Shown here: piece by piece, positions 24,830-36,022 of the stretch
How positions within the stretch are numbered: position 1 is the stretch's first letter
How the letters are laid out: each line of letters starts with the position of its first letter
Assembly: GCA_000181795.3 (NCBI GenBank)
Contig: CM012953.1
Location: 15,623,998-15,687,997, forward strand
Source of the DNA: Trichinella spiralis
Lineage: Eukaryota > Nematoda > Enoplea > Trichinellida > Trichinellidae
DNA length: 64,000 nt
Reading direction: 5' to 3'
The notes under the pieces: generated by a model
Told to the model about the DNA's origin: nothing
Seen by the model: only the letters and a program-made list of their open reading frames with translations
Database searches by the model: none
Position numbers and translations under genes: made by a program

Positions 24830-25440
24830 TATGTATGCAAAGCAAATTGTACATTCCGATCGACTTTGCCGCAGGAAAATACAATGTGTGCCGGACATAA
24901 CGTCGATGAACAATCGAACTTGACTTTCAGAAACTACAGTAAAATCAGAGTGTGAGATTCAGAACATGGGTTTGGTACTGGCTGATGAAGCATAGGTTAG
25001 TCGTCGACGAACAGAACAAGACTGGCTCTGAACAGAAAATACAGTAGCTGCGGTTTGTGGGTAACGTGACATCTGAAAAGGAGCCCTGTCCGCGGTGTAC
25101 AAGTTCAGTCTGCTTAAGCACTTGTTGAGTGTGCTAAAAGAGAACCTGTTGGAAGAAGCGTGTACAGGAACATAAAATCCACGCAGTATAGGGGGCTGTA
25201 GACGACAGAGAGAGCGCTGTAGAAGGATTGAATTGTTGCTGAGCGTAGTTAGTCTGTTGTATTATGACTTTGTGTGCAGCGTTCATGCCTCAGCAAACGG
25301 TGCGATTATTCGACTGAAATTTGTTTGATAAGCTCTCATCTGTGAACAAGAGACAACGTCGGTCGGGAGGCATACCCCTTCTGTCAGAATAGGCAACTTA
25401 AAACGAATATATAGAGAAGAAATGCCCGCTTAAATTCCAA
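24830..25440. repeat. G+C-richer block of unknown origin upstream of gene E
   Basis: Sharp rise in G+C and CpG compared with both sides, ending about 170 bp before gene E's upstream block. No open frame longer than about 40 codons, no obvious terminal repeats. Probably a mobile-element fossil; identity not established. Confidence 0.3.
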
Positions 25441-25613
25441 AATAAGTTATAAGAAATAACTGTCGATAATTTTTATGATTTTTATTAAAACATTTGTGGC
25501 AATTCATATTAAATCAACCTTTGAATTAATTTTCCGTTAGCTTTACTGAAATTCACTTTTATCAATAACATCAAATCACGCATCAAGCTCAGCAATATTG
25601 AAATGGGGATTGC

Positions 25614-25708
25614 ACACACTATTTTTACTTGTTTACAAATGCAATGCGCAACTGAGAAAACAAATATTTCTTAGATTTTCAAAGCGATTATTTACGTAAA
25701 CAATCCAA
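25614..25708 (+). promoter_or_regulatory. Conserved upstream block of gene E
   Basis: Ends 50 bp before the ATG and is the reverse-complement counterpart of the blocks before B, C and D. It holds ACTTGTTTACAAATGC, CAAATATTTCTTAG and TTTACGTAAACAATCC. A TATAAATA follows at about 25723-25730, within the last 50 bp before the start codon. Confidence 0.58.
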
Positions 25709-25757
25709 AACTCATTGAGACATATAAATATCAACATTTTGATAATAAAATCAGCAA

Positions 25758-28095
25758 ATGATTCATATGATGAAGAAATTAGCATTATTATTATCATTGA
25801 TTCATTGCACTTTGTATTTCTGCGCTGCCCAAACATCGAAATGTCAACGAGCCGATGGAGGAGGGAATGTTGACTGGTATGTTATGCTCTGCCTTTTCTC
25901 TTACATGCGCATGATTTATTGAAAATTCCTTTTTACGATAACATAAATACATGCCGTTTTATTAATTAATGATAACTATTAACGGCAGCAAAGTTTAACA
26001 CATGCAAAATTTTGCACGTTTTTCAACTAATTTAAAAATATTCTTATAGAGCAGTCAAGCATTGCTTATTATATGCTATTCATAAAAAATGTATTACATT
26101 GTCATGCGTCTGATTAGAAATTACCTTTTGATTGATTTAGTTTAGCAGTGACTGATATTTTTCACAATAGTTGTAAATTTGAATTTGTTAAATATAAATT
26201 TGAATCAGTTAGTTCATTTGTACAGAATTTTAAAGCAAATTCTTTCTCATTTTTTGCATTTATGATCAGCTTACAGAATATAATATCATTAACAATATAA
26301 TTGTAATCCCAAATAGGAACAGTATTTTTATAAATTTGCCGTAATATCAATGAACGACTCTCAGCTTTGTAATTAAGTGTTTCTGCTAGTAATTTGAAAA
26401 TTCAATACCGAATTTGGAATTATAATATTATCTGTGAAGAAGTTTCAAATGCAAATAGTGAACATGCAACCTCGTTTTAAATAGATAGTGCCGAAAAATA
26501 TTAATTAGTGCCCAATGCAAGTAGTATGCGCTATGACACAAAACGATGTTAAATTATTTTATTAAATGTAATTACGTGTTATAATACTTATTACAATAAT
26601 ATTCCAATTATAGGGCCATTTTATATAAACCACCTGCACAAAAAAGAGGAAGAATTCTGATAGCACCAGGAGCGGCCTGGGAGGTATATCCGGCAGATCT
26701 CGATGCCGGTGCGGGTCATTCATTTTGGAAAACATTTGAAAGTGTAGTTGGAGCTCATAATAATAAAAATTTTTTTGCATATAACAATGCGGCACCTGGT
26801 GTAGTAGGAGTTAAAACAAAATCGAATAGCAAAGGTTTTTGCAGAATTTTGTAAAAAAACGTTGCCATTAATGATGCATGTTTAGGTGTTGTAATATTAG
26901 ACACTACAGCTCCACTAGATGAAGCTGCTTGGATTGTTCATACAGTACCTGGTTATCCAATACCAAAAGTGGCATACACATTTCCAGCATCAGAATATGC
27001 AAATGGTCATTTGCTGATTTGTCTTACAATTGCTGAATCTCAAATCGAACCAATAGGTTTGTCTATTTACATTGAAATGATAATTTACCTGAATGAAGTC
27101 TGAATGAATTAAAATGCAATGAATTACAGTCATTCAGTTTATACTATTTAATGTCAGTTGCGTTTGCTACTTTGTTTTTTAAAATATTTTCTTTCTCTCA
27201 ATGCATATTCTATGAGATAAAAAATATAGATAGAATCTTTTTGGGGGGGAGATGATAAGAAATGTTTTTTTTTTTCCCCCCCCCTATTTAGCTTTAAATT
27301 TTTATTATTTCAAGAATTAAATCACTTTCGTTCATTTCATTATTCATTATTCAACAGTGTTTTTATTCGTAAAAACAAATTATTGAATATTATTTATACC
27401 ATAGGTATATCATATTTATACCATATTAAAAATAAAATTGTTATCAATAATGCAATATTATATTATAGAATAATAATACGAAACTTGAAAATATTACTGC
27501 TTTCTGAATATGCGGTGTGCAAGCAGTTTAGCAATCTATTAACTGAACTGTAGACATACTGCATATTTCATAACGCTTATTTCAAAAAACAAACAAAGAA
27601 TAAAAGAAATGAAATATTTCAGCGGCTGCTTTATTGATGACTTCACCATTTATCTATTACAATGACGTTCCTGATGCAGAAGTAAACACCAGACCTTCAC
27701 TAAAAAAGGTGTTAAGTGGGGAAACTGCATTGAAGCCACCATTTTCCGGCAAACAGAACATTAAGACACAAGGAAATCCCACAGTTCCAGTTCAAATATT
27801 CAGTAAATCTGAACGATCCAAATACGGTAACTATTATTTTATAAAAATGTGACAGAATGATAAAATTATTAAAATATGTGCAAATACTGGAAAAGCGCGT
27901 AAGTTAATTTATTCTGTGACTGTGTTTAACATTACGCATTCGAATTCTGCTTAATAAGATATTTTTATTTCCTTTGCCTGGAATAATTTCACAAATATAC
28001 AAAAAAAATTATATCTTTAACCAGTTTGAAAGAAGAACAATCCAAAGTTTTGTCCAGACGGGATAAAAAATTGAAAAGCCAATTGCCAAAATTCC
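25758..28095 (+). CDS. DNase II-like secreted protein, gene E (3' cut by gap)
   Basis: Exons 25758-25876, 26614-26834, 26886-27056 and 27623-27826 read cleanly; exon 5 begins near 27999 and is lost in the N gap. Signal peptide MIHMMKKLALLLSL...FCAA, then QTSKCQRADGGGNVDW. Starts at 25767 and 25770 are also in frame; 25758 best matches the gene C start. Signatures match gene A closely. From 26098 on, the DNA is a near copy of the window's first 2 kb, with real coding substitutions (for example KPK/IPK in exon 3 and AVK/ALK in exon 4). From about 27900 the sequence differs by doubled letters and loses the intron-4 acceptor AG, which looks like read-end error rather than mutation. HxK position 1 reads NSK; position 2 is not reached. 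Confidence 0.85.
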
Positions 28096-28105
28096 NNNNN
28101 NNNNN
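28096..28105. other. Assembly gap (10 N)
   Basis: Ten N separate the degraded exon 5 of gene E from unrelated inverted-repeat and retroelement sequence. True distance and order across it are unknown. Confidence 0.99.
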
Positions 28106-28346
28106 TTTTCTCTCATTGTTCCTTGCCCACGCTATTTTATTAGACCGTCAAATCTTTGTCGTATTGGTTTTCATTTTATTTGGCCGTGAAGTCTTTGTCG
28201 TATTGGTTTTCCTTGTCTAATTGCTCAGTGAAGTCTTTGTCGCATTGGTTTTTTTTGTCTAATTGCTCATTGATTCAAACTCTTCAGTTGTGATTAAGAT
28301 TTGACGGTCCAATAAAATAGCGTGGGTAATGACCAATGAGAGAAAA
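28106..28346. repeat. 49-bp inverted repeat around three tandem repeats
   Basis: Arm 28106-28154 and arm 28298-28346 are reverse complements with four mismatches in 49. The inner ends read GACCGTCAAATC and GATTTGACGGTC. The spacer holds three copies of a ~40-bp unit beginning TTTGTCGTATTGGTTTT. The left arm starts at the N gap, so the palindrome may be longer. Could be a foldback or MITE-like element, or part of the adjoining retroelement's untranslated region. Confidence 0.85.
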
Positions 28347-28349
28347 GCG

Positions 28350-31300
28350 GGACCGAGTAGTACCAAACCTGGCCAGAACAACCTCTGCTGACAACTGCCA
28401 TGGACCATGGTTGTTGGAGCAACGACCTGAAGGTAGACTACCCGTGGCCATTGCTGGAGCCGTGGATGCACCCTAGGGAAGGGTGCGTACCTCTCCAACT
28501 GCTGAATCCGTCTGGAGATAGGGTAAACTATCCATCAGGGAAAGGCTGTGGCGACAATTGAAGCCGTTGACCAACTACCTTTGGGAAGATCCCCACAAAC
28601 ACACGCAAAGTTACAGACTGCAATCGAGAAGCTGCTTGATGAAGTAGCACAGCGAACCAGCAGCGAAAAGCTAGATAAGTGAGAGCGCTGCTCACTGATT
28701 TCGCTGATGCATTCTCAACCTATGATGGCGACATCGGCAGAACCACTCAGACGCAACATCATATCAACACAGGGGATGCCAAACCCAATACGCCAGTGCC
28801 CTTGCAGAATGCCGTGGCACTTTTGTGAACAAATGGACGGTTTGCTCACGGATATGATGAATAAACCGTCGACGTCGCCATGGACGGCTCCTGTCGTGCT
28901 GGTCAAGAAAAAGGATGGGAATCTAAGATTCTGCGTAGATTTCCGGAAACTCAACTTGGTAAGAAAGAAAGACAGCTATCCGCTACCGCGAATAGACGAG
29001 ACGATCGATACGTTGGCCAGAGCAGAATGGTTTTCGATGTTGGACTTAACAAGCGGATACTGGCAAGTACCGGTGTCAAAAGAAGATACAGAGAAAACGG
29101 CATTCTGCACACCGAAGGGGCTCTATCAATTCAAAGTGATGCCATTCGTATTGTGCAATGCATCAGCGACGTTTCAGCGAGTGATGGACTTGACGCTGAC
29201 TAGCCTCAAATGGAAAAAAAGGTTTAGTGTACTTAGACGACGTAGTGATCTTTGGGAGAACATTCCAGGAGCACCTCAACAATCTGGCAGAAGTACTGCA
29301 GCGCATCAGACAATCTGGCTTAAAATTGAAGCCAGTGAAATGCTGGTTATGCGCTAAAGAAGTACCATTTTTGGGTCACATAGTGTCCAGAGACGGCGTA
29401 AGAACCGATCCAAGCAAGACAGAGAAAGTGGTCATGGCCAACTCCAACCATCACGTCAGAGGTTTGCACCTTCTTTGGCCTTGCGAGCTATTACCGACGA
29501 TTTGTGAAATCGTTTGCGAGCATAGCAAGACCCCTGCACCGTCTCACGGAACAAGGACGTCAATTCAGCTGGTCGAATGAAACTGAAGAAGCGTTTCAAC
29601 GTCTCAAGCGAGCATTGACAACGGCACTAATTCTAGCGTTTCCACGTTTTGATATTCCATTTATTATAGATACTGATGCATCTGAAACCAGTATAGGAGC
29701 AGTCCTATCGCAAAAACACGACCCTGAAGGCGAACGTGTGATCACTTATGCAAGCAAAACACAGTCGAAGACAGAGAAGAAACAGCTGTTGAGCATCGTC
29801 TACTTCACTAAGCTCTTCCGACCGTACCTTGTTGCGCAGCAGTTCATCCTGCGCACTGATCATGACAGCCTGACGTGGCTGCGATATTTCAAAGAGCCGG
29901 AAGGTCAAGTAGCCAGATGGCTAGAGCACCTACAAGAGTACGATATGGAAGTGGTTCATCGCAGAGGATAATGCTGACGCAATGTTCAGAAGGCCAGAAG
30001 TGACGGAGGACAACTGGGATCAACCCACAATTGAAATGCCTTCGGCTGCAGTGAGAACGGCGGCCGTTTCACTATCGTCGAAGGAAGGCGCGTAGCCATT
30101 GGAGGCACCGCAGGATGAAAACATCGAATGTGTTATCTGATTTTTCAGGCGAGGACGGCGACCAACGGACAGCGAATGGTGGGAACTTCACAAGGACAGC
30201 TGAGACTTTGTGAAGCAATGGAAACATCTTCGGCTAAAGCCAGCCGGACTAGCGGTAGTCATAACCGGGAAGCCAACACGTTGGGTACCGCCTTACCATA
30301 CCCGTCTGAGCATTCTGGAACAACTACACAGTGGAATCGGCGGCGATCATCTTGGTGTCAAGAAAACGGGAGAAAAAGTGAAGATACGCTACTTTTGGCC
30401 AGGTTGGTACCGTGACGTCAAGGCGTAGTGCGAAGGATGCGAAGCTTGCGCACGCAGGAAAACACCACCCATCGTGAACATGCCTCCAATGGAAAGTATA
30501 GTGGTGGGTAACCCAATGGAAATCGTCGCATTCGACATATTGGGACCTGTAACAAGATCGAAAAATGACAATAGCTACATCATGGTGGTGACCGATTATT
30601 TCACACGCTGGGTAGAAGCCTATGCATTGCCAAACTAGCAGGCGGAAACGGTTGCTCGCAAACTGGTGCAGCAATTCGTATGCCGTTTTGGCACACTAAT
30701 GGAAGTGTTATCTGATCAAGGGGCACAATTCCAAGGTCGCCTGGTCACTGAACTCTGTAAGCTACCGGGTATCAAAAAATACGAACAACTGCCTACCACC
30801 CACAGGGCGACGGCATGGTGGAGCGATTTAATCGCACTTCTTACAATGATGCTCACGATAGCGATGGAGGAGGCACAAGACGACGACTGGGAAACGTGAA
30901 TCCCACAGGTGTGCTTTGCCTACAATGCAAGCGTGCACGAAACCACAGGATACGCACCCTTCGAAATGATGTTTGGGCGCCCTCTGTGACTCCCAGTGGA
31001 TGCAGCGTTCAACACGAACTTGGGGAACGCAACGACTACCAGCAAATATGTCGAAGAGGTGGCAGCCCACTTCCGAAACGCGTTCACGGCTGCCTGAAAA
31101 CACAGTGCGGAGCAACAGATGCGGCTAAGGTATTATTACAATCAGAAGACAGGAAATCTGAACTACAAGACCACGAAGCAGTCTGGTTGTACTGCTCTAT
31201 CAGCAAAAGCAAACAAAACAGGAAATTCACGACACCGTGGACACGGCCGTTCGAGATTATGGAACAAGTCTCCGGGGTAAATTATCGCATCCAGAGTATC

Positions 31301-31800
31301 AGAAATCCAATACGAACCCAGCTGGTGCATGCCAATCGCTTAAAGCGATGTAAATTGACATCTGCACAGCTCTTCAGCCTACGACAAAAATAAAACGAAG
31401 ATAAGAAACAAGTTCGACGTGAACGGCAATCCAAGACCAAGCCCAGGATATATCGCCCACGACTGGTGTGGGCTGAAGAAGATCATGGATGGGATGGCAC
31501 GTCAACACCAGCAATGGTAGCTCAGAGGCCGCAGCGGAAGCGAAACCCACCCGTGAGATACAACGATTACGTCGTTTATTGAGATCGTGAGGCGCGATTG
31601 CCAGAGAACACGGTCTTGTAATGGTATTCCGATCTCGACAACCTAACCATCAATAATCTAGAGTAGGAGATTTAATTTTGCATAAAGTGGCGTTGGCGTT
31701 GACGTGTTAGCGAGTTTAGTATTGTAGTGTGTACCCCCTTGCGTGTATGTTTTCACTTTATATAGTTATTCCTAACTGAATAAATGCATTGTTTCGTTAA
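28350..31800 (+). mobile_element. Ty3/Gypsy-type LTR retrotransposon, broken copy
   Basis: Pol-like sequence in the usual order. A linker upstream of reverse transcriptase lies at about 28500-28850. Reverse transcriptase lies at about 28860-29450, with LTSGYWQVPV and a YLDD active-site box. RNase H lies at about 29500-29970, with IDTDASETSIGAVLSQ. Integrase lies at about 30300-31360, with HHCC-like, catalytic-core and C-terminal parts. Gag and a clear protease were not found, and no matching pair of LTRs was seen; the 3' end near 31660-31800 may hold an LTR fragment. The copy is broken, with several disruptions, and is a fossil. Its G+C is clearly higher than that of the host DNA. Confidence 0.88.
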
Positions 31801-33418
31801 ATAAAAAGTTTGGTTTGTTGATAAAAGACGTAAGCGTAACATTCTTTTCACGCGCCATGCGAAGATATCAATCATTTTAGAAATTTAGTTTCACCGCAAA
31901 GGTTAATAAATACTCGTCGCCAAATATGTGAGATCTAGGTCACTTCTAGATTGAGTACTTTACTACAACAGACACACGCACCACACCAAAAAGGTACAAC
32001 AACATGCCTACTGCATTTATCGGATATTCATGTGCAATTCTTATTTTTTTAATAGATTAAGTACATATGCTACATAATGTAAACCAACAACTCAGTTGAC
32101 TAAACATTCAAGTTGCAATTGTTGTATTACGATGATAACCAAATATTCAACGGTACATACAGATCAAAAAGAACCTGTTGGATTTTGAAATCATTTTATT
32201 AAACAAAACTGAAATCTGATTAAGATATTTTTCATCTCAAATTCACTCCATTATGAGTGTGAGCATTATCTTGTTCTAGCACCGCGTATACTTTGCCGAA
32301 ATACAGTCATTGTTAATTATCTTCGTCAGCAGGCAAGGAGCACAAATTGGTCTTTCATGTGCTGCCAAACTTTCATTTACATTGTTCAGAGTAAACAGTA
32401 ACTGCGGAATATCAACGGGTTCGCTGCCTGGATCATACAGTAAGCTGTTTATTTGAGAAAACATCCACAGCGTTGTAAAAATTCCGGACCACCTCTGGCA
32501 TTGCTCAGATTCTGCTTGAATTTGTATCTTTTGTATTTCAATGGCATCATAATGTTCAGAAAGATTAAAATGCCAGCTCTTCTAGAGTAGCATTTACTGA
32601 CCTCACATTTTATGGAGATTCTGTGAAAAATTTCTCAGTTGTAGGTTAGCTGCTGCATGCATTGAAGTGAAATTGCTTTTGCCCAGCTTAGGTGAAATTT
32701 AGCTGCAGGGCATGTGTTAGTCTAGCCAATTTTTAGAAAATTGTTCGTGCTAGATGTTGACCTGGCTCAATAATCGCCGCACAACTTTCTTTTACGTTAA
32801 GCTAGTAGAGGCGGCTAGCTACGTTACCATTGTAAAAAGAAGTCAGTACGTGTCGAATTACGAAAGCAATCAATAATAAAGAAGTAAAAATTCACTGACA
32901 TTTTTTACTGAAAGTAATTTGCAAATATTTCTTTACTTTCATAAAAATTGAACTAACGAATTTCATAACTGAAATAACCACATTACAAATCAATGTTTCT
33001 TACAAACCTGTAGATTGTTTGTAGCAACGTGATTACAAAACGCTACAATGCAAATTGTAATTCAGCAAGAAGATCAAATAATAAAAATAATTGTTTTATA
33101 ATCTTGATATCATAGAAGTATAATTATTTCAACTGTATTTGCTATTCAGAAAATCCAGTTGATTGAAAATTTGAGACTGAAAAATTCTCTCTCACAGTGC
33201 CTTTTCTAACAGTTTGAATTCTTGCAAATATTTATTCAAATCTGCGAACATTAAAATAAATTATTTATTAGATGAAGACAAAACAATATTATTTGAACGA
33301 TACAAATTTGAAAGTCTATACATTTTTGGTTTTCACACAATTATAATACATAATAATATAATTAAAATAATAGTGAATGAATAAGCATATGAGTAGTAGC
33401 AAATAATGATGATGGTGG
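31801..33418. other. Intergenic, no gene
   Basis: Between the retroelement and the REEP-like gene. Short open frames (such as 32276-32464) lack family signal. Moderately A+T-rich, no RNA gene recognised. Confidence 0.5.
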
Positions 33419-33916
33419 TTATTCGGTAGTCATTTCAGCTGGAGTAGCACTGCCAAACAGAATATGACTATAGTGAGATTGCAAGAACTTTTCGTACAAT
33501 GCTGCAGCTCCAAGGCAGGTTGGCATGAAAAGCCAAAGGAAGAAAATCCATTTAAGCTGCCAATAGAGTGGAAAAATGTGGTTAATGCTGTAAGCAAAAA
33601 CATCAGTAATCGTAAACAATCCAAAAATCACCCAATAAAACATCCACTGCTTGCGTTTGTTTTTCTCATTTGATTCCATCTCTGCTAAAGTTTTCATCGC
33701 TGGATAGCCAAAGCAAATCAAATTGCACCACAATTCTGCTACGCTATGAGCATAAACCAAAACCAAATTAGTCAGACACAGCAAGAAGCATGCAGCTCCG
33801 GTGCGACGTCTACCAGTTCTTTTTTCATATTCACCAAATACTTTTCCAACTATTCCACTTTCGTCGTAAATAGCATCTTTAATACCATTGCAAATATCCT
33901 GGAACTTTTGGGCCAT
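33419..33916 (-). CDS. REEP5/6-like (TB2/DP1/HVA22 family) ER-shaping protein
   Basis: Intronless 165-residue protein. The frame extends ten codons further upstream only through a GTG, so the ATG of MAQKFQDICNGI is preferred. Family features: a basic N-terminal region, hydrophobic hairpins around ACFLLCLTNLVLVYAHSVAELWCN, and the LICFGYPAMKTLAEMES block (family usual GYPAYxSxKAIES). Then come the QWMFYWVIFGLFTITDVF helix, FPLYWQLKWIFFLWL and a GAAALYEKFLQ tail. REEP5/6 proteins insert as hairpins into tubular endoplasmic reticulum and promote membrane curvature. Length is close to the family's 180-190. It has no introns although neighbouring genes have many, so a retrocopy origin is possible; the frame is intact. 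Confidence 0.88.
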   Translation of the reverse strand: MAQKFQDICNGIKDAIYDESGIVGKVFGEYEKRTGRRRTGAACFLLCLTNLVLVYAHSVAELWCNLICFGYPAMKTLAEMESNEKNKRKQWMFYWVIFGLFTITDVFAYSINHIFPLYWQLKWIFFLWLFMPTCLGAAALYEKFLQSHYSHILFGSATPAEMTTE

Positions 33917-36022
33917 TTTCAAACAAACCAGAAAATACCCGCTCACTTGGATCTAGAAGAGCAAACTAACTGCTATTGTTATGAACTTTTTGATATGTAC
34001 TTATGGATTTTAGTTTAAAGCGCGTTTAAACTTTCACTTTAAACATATTTTCACTTATGTTTCCTTGTTTAAAAAGCACATTAAAATTCAGACAAGAAAA
34101 ATTATAATGCAATTCTGATGCATTTAAAAAGAGAAAAAATGCATTGATATCTTTGCAGGTAAGGCATTAATTGACTGTAAGAAGAATGAAATTAGACAGA
34201 AAACTATGAGTCAATAAAATTTGAGAAAACAAAAACAATGATTTAAGAATAAATTTTGAAAAATATAAAACATATTATATGGTTCATGTAGCAGTTAGAT
34301 GTATTTAGCGGCATGATAAGCAGTTTATGATATTAGAATTTTGATTACAAGAAAACAGAAAGCAGAAACACGATGGTTAATTTATAGTAAAACTTAAATC
34401 TTCAGATATTGCTTATTTTATAAGTAATAAATTGTAATAAGCGTTTTGCATTTCTGTGAGATTTGCAAAGATAAAAAGAAGATTTTGCTCAAATCTGTTT
34501 GTTGGACAGGCGTAAATTTAATTTGTTTATTTTGTCAGCCAATTTGTTTTACTTTGATTTCATTTTTTGTGCAGCGGAAATAGATGTTCTTTAAAAGTTG
34601 CTTTTTGTAAAATCATAGCATTATAGAGTCAAGAGATTGTGATACTGATTTCAGCAGCTGCACAGAAGTGTAGTTTTGATGATTGTGAAAAGTTTTCGCT
34701 TTCTGTAACATTTCTAGTGTCGACTGCATATCGTTTGTACTTTTTCCCATTATGAATTAAACTGTGGTTCCATTGATGAAATTCACAGTTTAATGTCTTA
34801 GAGAGGAGACTGTGAGACGTTTTTGAAATAAATTAAATGAAACTGCACCAATATTGAAAAATAGTAAATAAGCCTTACTACGTCACATTAAGATTTATCT
34901 ACAATATTATGCTAGCTTATTGTGCACATTATTTAACAAATTCTGGAAGTCGTCCCATAAAAAGCAATATATGTTACGTTGATTAGAAACGATCCCACCA
35001 CGGATGAATTCTTGTTAGTGCAGTCCAGTTAGTGAAGAAATTTAGTCAGTTCTCTCATTCTGAATTGCAGGTGCAATAATTTAGAAAAGAAGTTAAGCAT
35101 AAAAAAAAGAATTACTTAAATTTGAATCTAATACAACGAAAAATAATGAAATTATTTTATCCAACTTTCAAGATTCTTCAAAAAAATATGTTTTAGAAGT
35201 TATAAAATTTTGAAATCTAATACATTGTTTCATTAAGGCAGCTAATAAAATTAAAATCTATATATTTTGATGAGAGGCATTTGAATGTGCTTTTTTGAGT
35301 AATTTATTTTTTCATTTCAAGCAACAGCAGTTATTAACATAACTTCTATTGTTAATTGTATTGGATTGGCAAAATTGCTTTCCATTGTAAGAACAAACTT
35401 TTAACACAATATGCTCTGTTCCATATCAAAATCTTTTACAAGTTTATAGTGCTAATGCAAAAAGAAAAACCTGTCTGTCATTAATTAACTTATATGATTT
35501 AATTTCATTTAATTATTGTATCATGCTAAAGTTTTCAGTTTAATGAAAAATTTTATATTTGTTTAGGGTAATGCAAATTTTCTTAAAGTTTAAATGCTTT
35601 GTAAAATGTTAGCCTAAAGTAAATTATGCAGAGGTAATATACAGTGTAATAAACTAATAAATTGAATTTCATATTCTATAAGTTTTCTTGTTTGTTTGAC
35701 AAATTTTATTATAATAGTAATAGTTGAGCAATCCCAGAAAGCAGGTTACTTATCTTTCTGCTATTACTATATTATAAAAATCTATGTAATGTGTTAAAAT
35801 TTATTTAATTGCTTTTAACGTATGTTCTACAATTGTCTCATTTTGTTTTCTGATTTAGTATTTGTAATTTGTTATGTGGAATGAAAATGTAAAATTTTTA
35901 CTTCTTTGTTAGAAGTAAAATTGAAATACGTTGTTTAGTCGCATTAAAATTTTTATGAGAATTAAGGATACGATTTTTATTTATTTCCATTAAATTATTC
36001 AAAATTGTAGACTGTTATAAAA
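33917..36022. other. Divergent intergenic region, REEP-like to PFAS
   Basis: Two kilobases of A+T-rich DNA between divergent genes, with no coding or RNA feature recognised. A possible 3' splice site (AAAATTGTAG) lies 12 bp before the PFAS ATG and may serve spliced-leader addition. Confidence 0.5.

Noticed and set aside
28155-28297. CRISPR-like array of three repeats
   Set aside because: The repeats are directly adjacent ~40-bp tandem units without unique spacers, in a eukaryotic genome.
33917-33946. Upstream extension of the REEP-like frame
   Set aside because: It begins with GTG and adds no conserved residues; the ATG at 33916 fits the family start.
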